From assembly GCF_014529535.1 (NCBI RefSeq), contig NW_023503339.1:248001-312000 (forward strand): a DNA stretch of 64,000 nucleotides, written 5' to 3'. The stretch comes from Bradysia coprophila. Taxonomy: Eukaryota; Arthropoda; Insecta; Diptera; Sciaridae. A model generated the notes under the pieces. It searched no databases. It was not told the origin of the DNA and saw nothing but the letters and a program-made list of their open reading frames with translations. Positions 61,661 through 64,000 of this stretch are shown piece after piece. Positions within the stretch are counted from its first letter, which is position 1, and each line of letters starts with the position of its first letter. Made by a program: the position numbers and the translations under genes.

Positions 61661-62191
61661 CGTCGAAAGACGTGCTTCAAACATGAAAGAACAGTTTTCG
61701 ACATGTAAAAGACTATTACACAACAAGGATATAAAGTTTTGTTTTGTGCACATAGCAAGAGATGAAAAGTGGAAATGTCTCATGTTCGTCTATTCCGAAT
61801 ATTGACATTGGATTCGGCTCGTCTTGGAACCACAGTCTCCATACGACAACTGAATTTTTCAACCTTTCATCACTAGTTACGAAAATTGAAATGGAGATCA
61901 GCTGCTGTTGGATCGTGACACATACGATGTTTATATATTGCTGCAATAAAAATAACACACACTTGATATAGCAGTACAGTGTTTTTCTTCTTTAAATAAT
62001 TTAAGCCATTTCACACTCCGTCTTGATAATATCGATAACCGAGTGTGAAACATACGAAACATGTTACCTGGTCATAACATTAAAATTGTTAATATTTTAT
62101 GAACGTTTAAAAGCACTTATTCGTTTTGTTCTGTTTGTTTTTTCATTATAATCCAAGAATCCTACAAATAATATGTAAATGCACACAGCCG
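61661..62191. other. Non-coding, small hairpin at 62012-62055
   Basis: TTCACACTC and GAGTGTGAA pair around CGATAAC. The remainder is the 3' flank of the AMSH-like gene. Confidence 0.4.
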
Positions 62192-64000
62192 CTATCTCCT
62201 CAGATCAACCACTTCGATGTTTGAGTGGTCCCCAATCACAATATGAGAAGCATCCTAAAAGAACAGAAATTGAGTGAGCGTTAGGATAACATATAAGGCA
62301 AAACAAAGCTCATTTTCTGACTGAAAATTAAAATTCGTGAGTTAAAAGTCGTAGTTTTTCAATGTAAAGTCCACAAAAAGTAAATTCAATCTATTGAGCT
62401 AAATATCGAGTCAAGAAGGAAAATCGATCATTCATTGGATTCCAGGGCCTACTTTTTAGAAACTTTTAGAGAAAATCGAGAAATTCAAGAAACTTTGAGA
62501 AATTCAAGAAACTTCGGGAAATTCAAGAAATTTCGAGAAATATTTCTTGAATTTCTCAAAGTTTCTTGAATTTCTCGAATTAGAGGAATTTCAAGAAATT
62601 CAAGAAAATTCAAGAAATTCGAGAAACTTCGAGAAATTCAAGAAATTTCAAGAAACTAATTTCTCGAGTTTCTTGAAGTTTCTCGAATTTCTCGAATTCG
62701 AGAAATTTTAAGAAATTCGAGAAAATTCGAGAAATTTAAAGAATTCCAGGAAATTAGTTTCTAAAAAGTAGGCCCTGTTGGATTCGCACTGCTCAATCTG
62801 TTGCACTAAAATTTCTCGAATTTCCCTATGAGTCGAATGCTTCGTGGGTAAGACGATTGCAATAAACCCAAAAGTTTACGATTTGAGTAAAGACTTAACT
62901 AAACAGATGATCGAAAGCATTTCGTCAAATACTTACCATAAATAAAGGTGGATCATTCGGATGAGGATGAAAACCCGATTGTCTGCAACGAGCTATGTAG
63001 TCGAGGCCATAATTTGGTGTTAAACAGAAGAAACCGGTTCTAGTGAGAAATTTGCTAATTAAAAATTTGTTGACAATAAGCCTATGATGAAGTAAACTTA
63101 CTCTTGGTACTTGGGAGCACACACTATAGCTACCGCTTCTGGCATCATAATTTGATACGAACAATGTGTGTGCAAATCAACTGATGATAGAAATGCCGTC
63201 TGAGATGGATGCGTCTGTAATTCAGAAAAATGAAAATTATTCGAAGTCATTGTCGTTCAATTGAAGCCTTACATGGATCCATCCCAACGTAATTAAATTC
63301 TGTTGATCTTGAATATCGAAAATGTCTTCTTCATTCATCGTCGTACAGCTGTCGGAGGTGCCATTCTGCTTCGGTACGATAACGTGAGTGATAAGAAGTT
63401 TGTTCTGCGCCTGGAGACGTATTTGAACAACAAGAACATCAATTTACAACGAAATACTGAAAAGGTCGGGATCATCATTAGCTCGATACATACCAATCGA
63501 CCGGCTAGAATTCCACACGTTTCGACATTACTGGCCGTATTTTTAGCTGCTAACAACAGAAATTTGTACATTGTATCTTTGGGTATTAACACAGATCGTA
63601 AATTCCCTTCGGCCAGCGATTCATTGGATGCCGGTTTCAGTGCCCGATCAACCGACGGTCTAATTGCATACAAAAAGTTGAAATTTGTGTTTTCCGTTTC
63701 GATTGCATATACTCACTTCACAGGCTTCGGTGTGTCTGGTAGTAACAATCCAGTCGGTAAATTTGTTTTATTGGTCGACGAAGGAAAATCATTTGGATAG
63801 ACCACTTGGTCCAGTAAGTCTGGCGGTGCGCTCGGTATGAATTCCGATTTCGTTGACATACCAGCAATATCAGTTGGTGCAGGTGTTACAATATCCGTTG
63901 GTTTCTAATTCAAATAGATTTTTACCGATTGACTGTCATTGGATGTTTCGCACACAAAAGTCACTGACCCTATTTTTTAAGGCTTCTTTAGCTTGTTCAG
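62192..64000 (-). CDS. AMSH/STAMBP-like JAMM deubiquitinase (5' part outside window)
   Basis: Exons (minus): 63969-64000 (continues beyond the edge), 63717-63904, 63494-63659, 63273-63410, 63102-63214, 62937-63039, 62192-62254. All GT-AG and phase-consistent; about 267 C-terminal residues. The JAMM zinc metalloprotease core is complete: a Glu in [11 protein letters not shown], then [19 protein letters not shown], which carries H-x-H-P and the S-x2-D ligand. [13 protein letters not shown] and [17 protein letters not shown] are AMSH-specific parts. AMSH proteins cleave Lys63-linked ubiquitin on endosomes together with ESCRT-0. The protein ends VEVVDLRR-like (EVVDLRR). The N-terminal MIT region and start lie to the right of the window. 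The last intron contains the hAT-like MITE at 62443-62777. Confidence 0.93.
62443..62777. mobile_element. hAT-like MITE, 335 bp, in the last AMSH-like intron
   Basis: 21-bp perfect terminal inverted repeats, starting CAGGGCCTACTTTTTAGAAAC, with a perfect 8-bp duplication TTGGATTC at 62435-62442 and 62778-62785. The CAGGG start and the 8-bp duplication are hAT hallmarks. The whole interior is built of AAGAAATTC/GAGAAATTC steps in both orientations. Confidence 0.9.

Noticed and set aside
62443-62777. AAGAAATTC-rich stretch considered as a plain microsatellite
   Set aside because: Perfect terminal inverted repeats and an 8-bp target duplication show that it is a transposable element.
1-64000. 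CRISPR arrays, operons, bacterial promoters or ribosome binding sites
   Set aside because: The window is eukaryotic, with spliced genes. No regular repeat-spacer arrangement was seen; the 144-bp arrays are satellite-like with no spacers.

Overview
The window is eukaryotic, AT-rich and insect-like. Coding exons are short and separated by GT-AG introns. The gene set (an Osiris-family protein, a lipocalin, a CRF-binding-protein homologue, aralar) points to a hexapod, probably a dipteran; the species is inference. All coordinates were read by eye; splice joins were checked by reading phase and by family similarity from general knowledge, with no database search.

Host genes, left to right. (1) A complete peroxisomal acyl-CoA oxidase, 8 exons, minus strand (2345-4946). 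(2) The last five exons of a CRF-binding-protein homologue, minus (10820-12482). (3) A two-exon secreted lipocalin, plus (18286-19034). (4) Two weakly supported exons of an unknown secreted protein, minus (25366-30994). (5) A three-exon Osiris-family protein, minus (36434-37313). (6) A complete 12-exon aralar/citrin mitochondrial aspartate-glutamate carrier, minus (41774-51427). (7) A 77-residue single-pass membrane/coiled-coil microprotein, minus (55120-55353). (8) The C-terminal exons of an AMSH/STAMBP-like JAMM deubiquitinase, minus, running off the right edge (62192-64000). A 36-bp exon-like segment near 738-773 carries a DEG/ENaC-type cysteine motif.

Mobile DNA fills much of the rest. 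The most notable is a non-LTR retrotransposon on the minus strand at about 19057-23904. It has a small CCHC zinc-knuckle protein, then a 1083-residue protein (PHD finger, C2H2 fingers, reverse transcriptase, zinc knuckle, restriction-like endonuclease), then a third ORF with a T5orf172 (GIY-YIG-like) domain. A decayed fragment of a related element lies at 60826-61372 and shows no such third ORF.

Other mobile DNA is mostly non-autonomous and inverted-repeat based. It includes a 3.7-kb composite foldback element with inverted 144-bp satellite arrays (55949-59674), a 1969-bp element with GGCGCGCC ends and a 5-bp target duplication (28105-30073), two foldback elements side by side (32380-33441 and 33465-34644), a 192-bp near-perfect palindrome (30393-30584), hAT-like MITEs with 8-bp duplications, and many small palindromic cassettes. 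The long stretches between genes hold these elements and AT-rich sequence in which I see no further genes.
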